In this document: piece by piece, positions 35,492 to 47,439 of the stretch | Layout of the letters: every line of letters begins with the position of its first letter | How positions within the stretch are numbered: position 1 is the stretch's first letter | Assembly (NCBI GenBank): GCA_014529385.2 | Contig: CM043960.1 | Coordinates: forward strand, 30,106,396-30,170,395 | Reading direction: 5' to 3' | From: Adiantum capillus-veneris | Taxonomy: Eukaryota; Streptophyta; Polypodiopsida; Polypodiales; Pteridaceae | DNA length: 64,000 nucleotides | Made by a program: the position numbers and the translations under genes | Notes under the pieces: model-generated | Seen by the model: only the letters and a program-made list of their open reading frames with translations | What the model was told of the DNA's origin: nothing | The model's database searches: none

Positions 35492-36046
35492 CTTGGTTCA
35501 GTGCGGTTTTGCGCAATCGCGCGCGCGCGCACTTTTTCGGCAGATTCTGGATCCGGAGTTCGAAAATTCACACTCGGCGTTCCGGGAGCGTTTCCATCAG
35601 GTGACCTAGAGTTTTACCCCCCTTTCGAAGTCGTTTATGCCCTCAGAATTTCGTTCTGAGCACTACAGCAGAAGATAGATTTCAGCCGCAAAGAAATTCG
35701 TCTTGTGTAGATTGGCAAGCAGGAGGTGGCCGACATCAATATCAGCATCGACATACATCACTCATTAGTCTTCAGAGCATCATCTATAGACTAGGTACAC
35801 ATATATATCATCATATATATATATTGCAGTCTGCATTGTTACTTCTTGTGCTTGCCAGGTTCCAGGGGAGGTGTGGCCATACGACCGCTTGACACCACTG
35901 GCATGTATTGCAGATTGATGTACTGTGATTGTGGGTCTGCTAGTTGTGAGTCACGCTAGCAGACAGACCGCTCTAGCGGTCATAGGACAGTGATTGGTCT
36001 ATTATAGGATGTATGCTAGTTCTGGGCAGTTTGCTGAGCCATCTTA

Positions 36047-36125
36047 GAGGGTCGTGTGTGAGGTTTTTTGAAGCCAAGCACTGGGGGCTGGGTTACCCAG
36101 TGTGGGGTGGATTAGGTTGCTGGAG
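36047..36125 (+). promoter_or_regulatory. Candidate structured leader RNA element of Copia D3
   Basis: GAGGGTCG (36047), AGGTTTTTTGAA (36061-36072), GGTGGATTAGGT (36106-36117) and CTGGAG (36120-36125) match the D2 leader. The enclosed stem is CACTGGG (36079-36085) with CCCAGTG (36096-36102) and a 10-nt loop. The gap between the second and third blocks is 33 nt here and 32 nt in D2. Sequence differs but pairing is kept. Confidence 0.5.
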
Positions 36126-36543
36126 TTCCCCTCTACACGCATCCTCTTCGGCGACTTTTATCCCTTAGGATGTATGACTTTGTGTAGACACTGGATTGCA
36201 TCTTATGCGTCAGGCCGTTGAGGCATTGTTCAGGGTTCAGTCTTGAGACAGATACAAGTTCTGTCATCGCCCAGAGAGGAGACAATGTATGCTTACAGGA
36301 CAGCATATTACAGAGATTTTTTAGATTTGTCACTGGTCAGCTATTTATGATTGTTTTTTGAGCTATCTTTTGGTTCCCAGAGCTCAGTTTACAGGGGAGA
36401 CTCTGTCAAAAATTTTCAAAATATTGACAGTTCCTGAGGAGAGGTGTTCAGCTTGTTGATTACAGCTTGTTTACTGTGTACAGAGGCCAGTTTACAGGGG
36501 AAACTCTGCCGGATTTTTCTCAGAAGTAAGCAGTTTGGCAGAT

Positions 36544-38552
36544 ATGGCATCTTCTCAAAGTTAGACTCTTTACAACATAAAGAAGCTGGATGGCACAAAC
36601 TTTCCATTCTGGAAGAAGCAGATTTGGCAGGTTTTGGTGCAAAAAAAACAAGTGAAGCCACTGAAGCTCAAAGGGGAGAGACCAGAAGGTATGGCTGAAG
36701 ATGAGTGGGAAGAGCTTGACGAGTTAGCTTGTTCCACAATCATGCTGACACTGGCAGAAAATGTTTACTTCAACGTAGCAGAAGAGACTACAACGTATGG
36801 CGTATGGCAAAAGCTATGTGGTATGTACGAGAAACAAAGTGCTGCTTCTCAGATTTACTGGCTCAAGAAATTGGTGGATTTGAAGATTAAGGAAGGGACA
36901 GCCATGTCAAATCATCTGAATGAATTTCACACAATTTTCAGCCAGTTAACAGCACAGGAGATAGTCTTTCCAGATTCAGTGAAGGCTATGTTTCTCTTAA
37001 TCACTTTGCTAGACAGTTGGGATACTTTTCGTACAGTGTTAGGTAATTCTGTCGCGCCAGAAGGTCTTACAAGTGCCAATGTAGAAGGCAGCTTGCTCAC
37101 AGAGGAAGTGAACAGGAAGAACATTGACAAAGGCAAAGGCAATAGTGCTTTGGTCGTTTGAGGGAGACAACAGTTTAAAGAGAAGAAGGGTAAGAAGGCA
37201 CAAAACCGAAGTAAGTCTCGTGATTCGAAGTCAAAGGATGACATAGAATGCTACCATTGTGGCAAGAAGGGTCACATGAAGCGAGACTGTACGAAGTGGA
37301 AACAAGAAAAAGGAAAAACAAAGAGTTCTGAGCAAGATGAAAAGAAGAGTTCTGTGAAGATTGAAGAGGTGAATGTCACAGGATCTGGTTCAGACAGTGA
37401 TTCTGGTATAGTAGCTGGTGACATCTTCCTTACAAGCAATCTTGATTCTGTTTTCTTGACTGCAGAGGATGGACATGCTATGAGTGATTGGATTATCGAC
37501 TCAGGGGCATCTTTACATGTTTCTCCGCACAAAGAGTGGTTTACATCATATGTGGCTACTAAAGATTATGTCAGACTTGGCAATGAGCAGGTTTGTGACA
37601 TACTTGGAGTGGGAGATGTGCAGTTGAAGTTTCAGAATGGCTCTTCTTTATGGCTCAAGAATGTCAGACATGTTCCAGCAATCCGAAAGAGCTTGATTAG
37701 TACAGGGAAGTTGGATGATGCGGGTTATGTGACAGTTTTTGGGAACAGCGCTTGGAAGATCTCCAAAGGTTCAATGACTGTAGCACATGGCAGCAAGTCA
37801 GGAACTCTGTACACTTTACATGTTTCAGAGGTTAAAAACCATGTAATTAATGTGATTGAGCAGCCAAGTGTGTCACTGTGGCATCGTAGGTTGGGACATA
37901 TTTCAAAAAGAGGAATGGAAATACTTTCTCATTATGGTTATTTGCCTGGCTTTTCATTTCAAGATTTCGAGTTTTGTGAGCATTGTGTTTATGGTAAGCA
38001 AACACAGGAACCGCACAGATCAAAGAGGAATCGTAGGGACGAACGGTTAGCTCTTGTACACAGTGATCTATGCGGACCAATGCCTAGTTTGTCACTAGGG
38101 GGAGCAGAGTACTTTTGTACATTCATAGATGACTATTCTCGCAAAGTATGGGTTTACTTCTTGAAGCACAAGGATGAGGTGCTCAAGGTCTTTAAGACAT
38201 TCTTGCAGCTGGTGGAGAATCAGAGTGGTCAGAAGCTGAAGTGCTTGAGAACTGACAATGGTGGAGAGTACGTTTCCAAAGCTTTTCAAGACTTTTGTGA
38301 AGCAAAAGGGATTAATCGGGAACTTACTGCACCATATAATCCTTCACAGAATGGGGTTGCAGAACGTATGAATAGGACCATACAAGAGAAGGTCAGAAGC
38401 ATGTTGTCAAATGCTGAGTTGCCTGATGGATTTTGGGCGGAAGCAGTGGCTACAACAGTCCATTTGATCAACAGGTCTCCTAGTAGGGTTCTGGATAAGA
38501 GTGCAGTGGCCGAGATGCTATGGACAGGCAAGGCACCTTCGTATAAGAATCT
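36544..38552 (+). pseudogene. gag-pol: Copia D3 Gag, protease and integrase
   Basis: One frame from MASSQS at 36,544 with a TAG at codon 7 and a TGA at 37159-37161. Gag: GTNFPFWKKQIWQVLV, EEWDELA-like acidic region, LKKLVDLKIKEG, HLNEFHTIFSQL. Zinc knuckle CYHCGKKGHMKRDC at 37,252-37,293. Protease: WIIDSGASLHVSPHKEWF (catalytic DSG). Integrase: LWHRRLGHIS...CEHCVYGK zinc region, then LVHSDLCGP, CLRTDNGGEY and NGVAERMN, giving the full D,D35E set. The frame is lost near 38,551 by a small indel just before IFGCEAYSHIP. Confidence 0.93.
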
Positions 38553-40501
38553 TTGGTTGTGAAGCTTATAGCCATATTCCTAAGGAGTTCAGAAATAAGT
38601 TAGAACCAAAGAGCAAGAAGTGTAGATTTCTTGGCTACGGAGAATCGGGCGAGATGGGTTACCGGCTTTGGGATCCTGAGTCTAGAAAGCTTATTCGTAG
38701 CAATGATGTGCATTTCAATGAAGCCAAGTTTCACGCTAAGCCAGAGAAGACAGAGGAGATCAGAAGAGTTGTCTTCAGGGAAGATGGACCTAGTGCTAGC
38801 ACATCAAGACAGCATGGTCAGGCTCAGGAACAACCTATAGTGGCTAGAGAGGCAGAATCAGTTGTGGTGAGACGTTCTGAGCGTGTCTCCAAACCACCTG
38901 ATCGTTATGTGCCATATCTAAATTATGTCATGCTCACAGATTGCGGAGAACCATCTTGTTACAAGGAAGCATTACAAGTGGTTGACTCGAAAAAATGGCA
39001 GTTGGCCATGCAGTCAGAGATGACAGCTCTGCATAAAAACCAGACATGGAAGTTGGTTAAATTACCACAGGGCAAAAAGGCTCTACCTTGTAAATGGGTT
39101 TACAGGTATAAGATCACCGCTCATGATAGTCAGCCAAAGTACAAAGCAAGGCTTGTTGCCAAGGGCTTTAAGCAAGAACAAGGCATTGACTTTGATGAAG
39201 TCTTCTCTCCAGTGGTCAAGATGACTACATTGAGATTCTTTCTTGCATTGGTTGCTATATTGGATTTGGTGTTGCACCAAATGGATGTCAAGACAGCGTT
39301 CTTGCATGGTGATTTAGATGTGGAAATTTACATGCAGCAGCTAGAAGGGTTTGTTGAGAAAGGCATGGAACATTTGGTATGCCAGTTGTTAAAGAGTCTT
39401 TATGGATTAAAACAATCACCGAGGGCATGGTACCATAAGTTCCACCAGTTTATGCTTTCTCAAGGCTACAAACGTAGTGAGTTTGATCACTGTCTATATA
39501 CAAAGAAGGCTAAGGATGGCAGTTGGATGATCCTTGATTTGTATGTGGATGACATGTTGATTGCTGGCAAACACTTGGAAGAAATTTCAGCTTTGAAGTC
39601 AAAGATGGCAAAATCGTTTGACATGAAAGACATGGGTGAGGCAAGTCATATACTTGGTATGCGCATTGAGAGAGACAGATCAAAGAAGTTGATTTGGTTA
39701 TCTCAAACAGAGTATATTGACAAGGTTTTGCAACGTTTCAATATGGAGAAGGGAAAGGCATTGAGTGTTCCATTGCCACCATATGTGAAACTTAGCAAAC
39801 AAGATTGTCCTGTGTCTGAGGAAGAAAAGGCTGAAATGGATAAGATTCCATATGCGTCTGTAGTGGGTAGTTTGATGTATGCAATGATTGCTACACGTCC
39901 GGATATTGCATTTGCAGTGGGAGTGGTTAGCAGATATATGTCAAATCCCGGCAAGAAACATTGGGAGGCAGTGAAAGGTATCATGAGATACTTAAAACAT
40001 ACAAAGAGTATGCGCATATGCTATGGTAGTCAGGATTTGAGTGTCAGAGGATACACTGACTCAGATTATGCAGGAGACTTGGATAAGAGGAGATCTACAT
40101 CAGGCTATGTCTTTACATTGGCTGGAGGTGCCATATCATGGCGATCTCGATTACAAGATTGTGTTACGCAGTCTACTACAGAAGCTGAGTATGTTGCAGC
40201 AAATGAGGCATGCAAAGAAGCTATTTGTCTTGGTAGATTGGTTGTAGACTTGGGAATCAAAGTAGATATGCCAGAGTTATATTGTGATAGTCAAAGCGCT
40301 ATACAATTGGCAAAGAATCCAGTGTTCCATTCGAAGACTAAGCATATTGATGTCAAATATCACTTCATTAGGGAAGTACTTGAAGACAAGCAGATACAAC
40401 TGCTGAAGATCCACACCAAGGACAATCCTGCTGATCTACTCACAAAGGGACTTCCAAGAGAGGGCTTTGTGCATTGTCGTGAGTTATTGGGCATTGGATA
40501 G
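38545..40501 (+). CDS. pol: Copia D3 reverse transcriptase-RNase H, open frame
   Basis: An open frame of about 650 codons from the integrase C-terminus (IFGCEAYSHIPKEFRNK, FLGYGESGEMGYRLWDP) into [53 protein letters not shown] and the active site DLYVDDMLIAG. RNase H has YTDSDYAGD, AEYVAANEACKE, YCDSQSAIQLAKN, KHIDVKYHFIRE and a final NPADLLTKGL. All key residues I expect are present. It lacks its own start; it is the downstream part of a polyprotein separated from gag by a frameshift. Confidence 0.93.
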
Positions 40502-40574
40502 ATGGCAGCCATGTAAATCTTTGTACATTTATGTTCATAGATTTACAGTTACTTAAAGTGCCACATTGGACTTT

Positions 40575-40585
40575 AAGTGGGAGGT
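40575..40585 (+). promoter_or_regulatory. Polypurine tract of Copia D3
   Basis: AAGTGGGAGGT directly before the 3' LTR. Confidence 0.8.
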
Positions 40586-40752
40586 TGTTGGGATTAAAGC
40601 CCAAGTGGCCTCTTATGCGGATATGGCCGGCCGGCCGCCTAACTCACTTACCTCTAACTCTTTGTATATACTCACATATACTTTGTGAATACTAAGGTAT
40701 TGGGAGATAACCCTTCTAACAGTTCTCTGCGTACTGTACTGTGTAAGCTCAT

Positions 40753-40786
<34 letters not shown>

Positions 40787-40814
40787 TCGACCCACGCTCC
40801 GCTCCGCGACTTCA
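40586..40814 (+). repeat. 3' LTR of Copia D3 (229 bp)
   Basis: Pairs with 35261-35477; longer only because its GT and GA repeats have more units. Confidence 0.96.
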
Positions 40815-40819
40815 ATTGA

Positions 40820-41651
40820 ATGGTTTGGGACCGGAATACAAGTAATTGGATACATCTATATCTGTTCGAGGACACATGCCTGATTTTGAAGAGTTAGTAA
40901 ACCTTTGTTTGCAAGAAGAGGTGAAGTTAGGCAAGTCAGGTCATTCTACATCAAATAACAATTCCAGAGATCAGGTTTTTTACTCTAGACGTCGTGGAAA
41001 CAATAGAGGTGGAAGAGGAAACTATGGTCGTGGAAACAATGTTGGAAGATGTCAATGGCAAAACCAACAAAGTTAAAGTTACAATGATTATAGCCAAAGA
41101 GGCAGGGGGAGAGCCCGAACTCGTGGACGTGGAGGTGGATGATCTGTACATCCTCAAAGAGATGGATATTGTAACAGATGTGGCATTTATGGTCACTTTG
41201 AAAGAGAATGTTACACAAGGCTAAATCAAAATCGTGATCGTGGTGGAAGAGGCCGAGGTTATGGCAGACATGGAGGAAACTTTGCTGGATACAATCCTCA
41301 TGATCAAAATATATATGACAATAGATCGAGTGGACATTTACTTCCTATGGAGCATGTTGTTGGAAGCATGGTGGAGCCACATCGTATAGATGATTGGTAT
41401 TTAGATATTGGTGCCACAAATCATATGACATATCATGGTGAATGGTTTGACAGAAAAGAGAAATTAGAAGAGGATGAGTTTGTCGCTACAGGTGATGATA
41501 CTATGCATCAGATTACACATGTTGGTTCAGTTCCATTGCTAGAAAAAGACCGGACATACAACACATTGAGAGATGTTCTATATGTGCCTTCAATCACAAA
41601 GAATTTAGCATCAGTTGGACAAATGACAGATCAAAGGTTACAAGTGCTATG
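40820..41651 (+). pseudogene. Copia D2 Gag C-terminus and protease
   Basis: Resumes NGLGPEYK, FEELVNLCLQEEVKLGK, then an RGG-type basic tract (RRRGNNRGGRGNYGRG). After a frame change come a Cys-poor remnant of the nucleocapsid and the protease start DWYLDIGATNHMTYHGEWF, with DIG in place of the usual D(T/S)G. LRDVLYVPSITKNLASVGQ closes the domain. The frame ends at 41,651, where the integrase has been deleted. Confidence 0.87.
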
Positions 41652-43695
41652 ATCCTACGACAAGACAAGTTTATGTCAGTAGAGATGTCAGATTTTGTGA
41701 GCATGAACCATGGTATAAACCAAAGCCAGTGTTGATAGAAGATGAGTATGAAGAGCAAGAGAATGTGCATCATGTTGTTGATAAGCCAGGACCATCAACA
41801 AGAACTATTTCAGGACCACATATGGCAGAGGAGAGTACAGGAAGTGTTAACCCATGGAGCGGTCGTTTGCGAGATAAGAAGCAAGATGAGAAAGGCAAGA
41901 AGAAAGTGGTTGAAGAGAGTTCTGGAGATGAAAGCTTCGATGAAGAGCATGGTTTACCACATTTGAGGACACCTGGCAGTAAGCATATTGAGAAATATGT
42001 ACCCCCATATGCAAGAGTTGAAGAGAAGAGTGCACCATAGTTGAGAAGATCAGAGAGGGTGCGTTATCCAGTTGATAGATTGACATACAACGGTTACATG
42101 CGTACTCATTATACATACATGGTTCCACGTGTGCAACATAAAGAGCCTACATGTTTTCAAGAGGCAATTGGAAAATCAGAATGGGAGTCAGCTATGGATG
42201 ATGAGATGGATGCTCTTGTGAAGAATGACACTTGGGATTTGGTTCGCTTGCCAAGTGGAAAGAAAGCAATTGGTTCAAAATGGGTATACAAAGTCAAGTG
42301 CAAGTCATATGGTAGTGTGGAAAGATACAAAGCGAGGCTTGTTGCTAAAGGTTATGCACAAACAAAAGGTCTTGATTATGATGAGACATTTAGTCCAGTT
42401 GCAAAGATGACAACAGTCAGATTGGTGATAGCAATGGCAAGTATGTTCGGTTGGAAGTTACGGCAAATGGATGTCGATAATGCATTCTTGAATGGTGACT
42501 TGGAAGAAGAAGTTTATATGATATAGCCGGAGGGTTATCAACATCCAGAGTTTCCATTTATGTGTGTAAGTTGAAGAAAGCATTGTATGGTTTGAAGCAA
42601 GCATCTAGAGCTTGGTGTGAAAAGATAACCAGATTCTTGAAGAAGATTAGATTTAAACAGTCTACTACTGATCACTCATTGTTTTTGAAGCATGTTGATG
42701 GAGAGATCGTCGTTATTGTTATCTATGTTGATGACTTGATTCTCACTGGAAGTCATGATGAGCAAATTTTGCATGTCAAGAAGAGTTTGTTGAGAGAATT
42801 CAACATGAAGGACCTTGGTGAGTTGAGATATTTCTTGGGAATTGAAATTGTCAACACTTTATCAGGAGTTTGGATGATACAAAGACAATACCCATAGGAT
42901 ATGCTTGAGAAGTATGGAATGACAGCGTGTAAACCAGTTGATACACCTCTTGATCAAAATGTGAAGTTGTTTGATGACGGACATTACATTGAGGATGTCA
43001 CTATGTATCGCAAGATGGTTGGAAGCCTTATTTACTTGACAATAACAAGGCCAGATTTGAGTTATGCAATGGGTGTTGTGAGTCAATTCATGCAAAAGCC
43101 ATGTAAAAGTCAACTTGATGCAGTGAGACGGATTATGAGATATGTGAAAGCCATTGTCAGTTATGGAATGTTTTATGAAAAGAATGGGAAGCTTTGTCTT
43201 TATGGTTACACAGATGCAAATTGGGCAGGAGATTTTATGGATAGAAGATCTACAAGTGGTTATGCATTTTCCATTGGCAATGGTATGATAAGTTGGAGTA
43301 GCAAGAAGCAATCAACTGTAGCATTATCAAGTAGAGAAGCTGAATATCGTGGAGCAGCTTTGGCAGCATGTGAAGAGTCATGGTTGAGAGTACTTATGGT
43401 AGACTTTGGTTTTGACTATCTTGACAGTGTCATTATATATTGTGACAATATTAGCAGCATCATGTTGGCAAAGAATCCAGTCTACCATGATCGCACTAAA
43501 CACATTGAGGTACATTATCACTTCATTAGAGAAAAAGTTTTGGCAAATGAGATTGATTTGGTGTATGTGAAGACAAATGATCAAGTTGCGGATATATTCA
43601 CAAAAGCTCCTGGAAAGGAGAAGTTTTGCTACTTTCGTGAAGCATTGGGAATCCATCATATGCAAGCTCACTCTGAGCTTGAGGGGGAGTGTTAA
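41652..43695 (+). pseudogene. Copia D2 pol after integrase deletion: RT and RNase H
   Basis: The sequence jumps from protease to the post-integrase segment (YDPTTRQVYVSRDVRF, 41,645-41,700), so the integrase finger and core are missing. After an acidic linker and one stop (42,040) RT begins: [39 protein letters not shown], a stop at 42,526 and a frame change, then LYGLKQASRAWCEK and IYVDDLILTG. A TAG at 42,895 interrupts it. RNase H has YTDANWAGDFMDRRSTSGYA, AEYRGAAL, YCDNISSIMLAKN and TKHIEVHYHFIRE. Confidence 0.9.
43675..43689 (+). promoter_or_regulatory. Polypurine tract of Copia D2
   Basis: GAGCTTGAGGGGGAG adjoining the 3' LTR. Confidence 0.8.
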
Positions 43696-43917
43696 AGAAT
43701 ATGATGTTAAAGAATATGTCCATCGTGCTATGGGCGGCTGGACACTGACTATACTATGTTGTAAATATACTTTGGATAATAGTTAAAAGAGAAGAAGAGA
43801 AGAGCAGCTCGTTGAATGGCTGCTGCAGGGTAACGATTGTGTGTGTGTGTCTTGATGTGTGTTGGTGTGTGTGCGTAGTCTTCTTTTCTACCTTCTCCAT
43901 CACCTGCGCACTCTACA
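43690..43917 (+). repeat. 3' LTR of Copia D2 (228 bp)
   Basis: Pairs with 33614-33844, seven substitutions and one 3-bp indel by eye. Confidence 0.95.
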
Positions 43918-43922
43918 AAGAT

Positions 43923-45400
43923 GGCCGAGAGGGACTGCGGTTTCCATAGCAACTCACAACGATCTATCTTCTATGATAGATAAGTATGCTATTGATCCCG
44001 ATTTTAGAGATGTGATTTCAGCCCTTGCACTAGGGAAGAAAGAGGAACCATTTACTTTACAAGATGGGTATCTTCTCTATGGCAGTAGACTATGCGTTAC
44101 TAACTCACTTCGTGAGAAAGTAATGTATGAATCTCATGCTCCTCCTTATGCGGGGCGTAGAGGGATTCAGTCTTTCCTAAAAAGGATTGAAACATATTTC
44201 AATTGGCCTACCATGATACAAGAGTATGTTTCTAAATGTGTAGTATGCCAAAAGACAAAGTTTGGTAGAGGTAAGCAACCTGGATTGCTTCAACCTTTGC
44301 CAATCCCTACTTCACCATGCGAGAGCATATCCATGGATTTTATCTTCGGATTGCCTAAGTCTATCCATGGGAATACGAGAATATGGATGATAGGTTTAGT
44401 AAACAAGCTCATTTTATACCTGTCAAAAAGACTATCAAAGCCCATCAAATGGCAACCCTCTTCATTTCACAGATCTTCAAGTACCATGGCTTGCCAATGT
44501 CCATAGTGTCGATAGAGATCCTAGAATGACCGGTAATTTCTTGAAGGGTCTCTTTGAGAATTTAGGAACAAGGCTAAACTTCTCTTCAGCATTTACCCGC
44601 AAACGGATGGCCAAAGTGAAATAGCTAACCTAACAATTCTCGCTCTACTAAAAGCCTATGTAACGGAAGTAGATCAAAGATCCCGATGGGAGAAGTACTT
44701 ACCCTTAGTGCAGCATGCCTACAATAACAATGTACATACTTCCACAAGAAAAGCACCTTTCGAGGTAATTGAGGGAAGATAAAAAAGTCCCATGCTACTT
44801 AAGGTACACGGGAAGATCTTCGTTGATGAGTATAGCCGATACCTACAAGAATCTTTCCAAAAGATTAAGGATGCTATCTCTATCTCACAGCAAAGGAAAA
44901 AGGCTGCTGCTAACAAGCACAGAAGAGCCCAAGCCTTTAAAGAAAATGATTGGGTCTTACTCAAATTTCCAAAGGCTTGATTAAGGCACATGTCGAGCAA
45001 GAATCCTATGGGACATCAAAAGTACTATGCTAAGTTAGCAAAAAGGTACTATGGTCCCTTCCAAATTCTTAGGCCAATCAATGAAATGGCTTATCAATTC
45101 AAGTTTTCCAGCCATTGGCTCATACACAATGCTTTCCATGCGAGCCTACTAAAGCCTTACAAAGGAGAGCCACCTCAAGAACCAACTATTGAAGACCTAC
45201 TGGAGATCGAGGACCAAGAAGAGGTGCTGCAGCCCGAGTCCATTCTCTAACATGAAGACAAGGCACTAAGAGGCGGTAAGGCTATTCGACGATATCTTAT
45301 TAAGTTTAAGAATTATCCTTTTGAAGATGCTAGATGGATGCAAGGCATAGAATCAAAGGATAACCTAAACCTTGTCAATGCTTACAATGCTTCCCTAGAG
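43923..45400 (+). pseudogene. Gypsy C integrase and chromodomain-like tail
   Basis: Frame resumes from the RNase H end (ALSR) as WPRGTAVSIATHNDLSSMID. The HHCC zinc region runs YESHAPPYAGRRGIQ to YVSKCVVCQKTK. The core keeps SMDFIFGLPKSIHGNTRIW but then loses frame; a DREILE-like remnant and QTDGQSEIA follow. The C-terminus reads FQILRPINEMAYQFKF, PYKGEPPQEPTIEDLLE and a chromodomain-like YLIKFKNYPFEDARWM near 45,290-45,345. Confidence 0.87.
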
Positions 45401-45738
45401 TAAGCAAATTTACAAATGTTTAAAATGAACAGAGTTTTTGTCTTATAAGACTCTCTTTTTCTTTATTGTGCACAAATGTGAAGTAGTATGCATGCGTAGA
45501 TCAAGTTTGGGGAGACGACGTCTCCCAAACACCAAGTAGAGCTTGTCACTCTACTATGGAAGATTGATAGGACTAATGTGCAGACATGCTTGCGTAGCTT
45601 AGCCTCTCAAGCACCAAATGGATTAGTCATCCATTCTAGAATGATGTCGTAGGGCAACATAGGGATCCTCTACCCGTTAGAAGAAGGACTAATGAATATG
45701 CTTTATCTTCTCTACCCCATAGTCGAGGACGACTATGA

Positions 45739-45755
45739 TTTCAAGGGAGAGGTAA
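45739..45755 (+). promoter_or_regulatory. Polypurine tract of Gypsy C
   Basis: TTTCAAGGGAGAGGTAA directly before the 3' LTR. Confidence 0.8.
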
Positions 45756-46140
45756 TGTCATAATAAGTAATATCTAATTCTCCTAAATGATTTTTCATGT
45801 TAAACTGATCACTTAATATGGGGAGGTGCTAGGGGAGAAAAAGCTAGAATATTGGTTAAGCTGTCAGACCGGCCACAATAAGGATCCAAAGGAGGGAAAA
45901 TAGGGATCTAAAGGAGGGTCCATCTGCAAAAGAGCAAGGTGCAACAATGGGCTTAAAAGACCCTAAGGTTGAGCTCATTAAGACTTCTAAAATGCTAAGG
46001 TTCCAAAATTCAAAGCTTGTGTCCAAAGGTCAAGAGCCTAGGAAAATTGGATGCTTGGTGTGTGCTCAAAAAGTCTTCATGTATCCCTACATAGGAGGGG
46101 GCGAGCCCTAGAAGTAGGAGATGAGAGAGAAACACACTCA

Positions 46141-46199
<59 letters not shown>

Positions 46200-47391
46200 G
46201 CTCCTTTACACAAAGGGAAAGAGGGACACATGTCAGCTCCCTAGCCTAGATGCCCACAAGGTGTACTCAAAGCCTCTTGGATGGCCTTGGAGATGGACCA
46301 ATGAGAATTAGGCTAGAGTAAATCTACTTTAATTACTTTAAAAACACTTAATAAAAGAACCAATAAGAATTAAGCTCTCTAGAAGACTATTGGACAGTCT
46401 CCCAAGGGGTCCAATGAACATTCAATAGCCCAATGGCTCGCCCGAATCCTATTGGCCAGGAGACAAAGGGATCTAATGAGAGTTTAGTTACATTAATTAA
46501 TTACCTAAAGATCTCACAAAAGGGGAAAGGGGGACACATGTCAGAAGACCATCACTTATGCTCCTCAAATTCCATTGGCTAAGCCTGGGGAGGTCCAATG
46601 GGGTGTCAGCATGAGTAAATAGCATGAGAGGTCGACCAAGAGAGAGAGGGGGACTAATTTTCTCAAGTGATTATCACACACACTCACACACAAGTCTATG
46701 TGTGAAGCAAGAAGACTCTCTCTCTCCTTCTCAAGCTTTAATGGAAAGCTTATCACCTACTCCAAGCTTGTGAGAAGGGAGGCCTACACCAACAAATCTT
46801 GGCTTTGTGATGCAAATCCAACCAAGAGCCAAGCTTCAATGCATGCTCATCTCCTCTACCATGCTAATTACTAAGCTAAGCTATGCTAATATGAGTGATT
46901 ATGTGAGGAGATGTACATCTTTCTCGTAAGAATACTCCTTCTTCCTCTCAATCCACTCGTATACCCTGCTAGCTCTCACCATCTTCGAAGTTGTGTGAGG
47001 TCTTGGGTCTGAGATCGTGAGGGAATTGATGTTGTATTTAATAAGTGTTTTGCTTAGTGCTTGAAGTTTCCATTCTCATTGCACTAGCTAGTATTGATGG
47101 AACACAAAGAATTGTATTGTAAAATGTCTCTCTTGATGGGAGAAACCATAATACAAAGCCTTTTGAAGGGGGGACCGGCTCCATGTAAATCTGGTCCTCA
47201 AATGTTGTCAATAGCTTAATTTCTTTCTCTTTTGAAGTATTGTTCATGCTATAACTAGGTGTTATACTTTATGTCACTCTCTCCACCCAAGCACTCTTGT
47301 TATTCTCATTAGGAATCTATTCTAATGAAATGCTCACTATGTTCATGCTATTTTCTGCTACACACAAGTTACTAGGCCATTAAAAATTACA
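45756..47391 (+). repeat. 3' LTR of Gypsy C (about 1,636 bp)
   Basis: TGTCATAATAAG...AAAATTACA, followed by the target duplication AAAGA. Contains a CA tract at 46143-46198. Confidence 0.94.
46143..46198. repeat. (CA)n microsatellite inside the Gypsy C 3' LTR
   Basis: About 28 CA units; the homologue of the 135-bp tract at 29370-29504. Confidence 0.95.
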
Positions 47392-47439
47392 AAAGATGAG
47401 CCTTGGGATGCCATTTAACCATGACATAACCTGAGAATC

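Larger units (their letters stand above)
35261..40814 (+). mobile_element. Ty1/copia element D3, near-intact, nested in Copia D2
   Basis: A 5,554-bp element with LTRs of 217 and 229 bp (TGTTGGGATTAAAG...GACTTCA) and the perfect target duplication ATTGA (35256-35260, 40815-40819). The LTRs differ by about two substitutions plus GT/GA repeat length, so it is the youngest insertion in the window. Gag-pol spans 36,544-40,501 (about 1,319 codons) with only two stop codons and one frame change visible. Motifs match the Tnt1/Tork-like copia group by pattern. It sits in the gag of D2 without disturbing the frame once removed. Confidence 0.96.
33614..43917 (+). mobile_element. Ty1/copia element D2, nested in Gypsy C
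   Basis: LTRs of 231 and 228 bp (33614-33844, 43690-43917) with TGTTAAAG...CTCTACA ends, flanked by the perfect duplication AAGAT (33609-33613, 43918-43922). It has a tRNA-Met primer site, a 0.9-kb leader, gag, protease, RT, RNase H and a polypurine tract. Most of the integrase is deleted. Copia D3 is inserted in its gag. The two LTRs differ by about seven substitutions and a 3-bp indel. Removing it restores the RNase H-integrase frame of Gypsy C. Confidence 0.96.

Noticed and set aside
39083-40017. Minus-strand open frames across the D3 pol gene
   Set aside because: Shadows of the well-supported plus-strand RT-RNase H frame.
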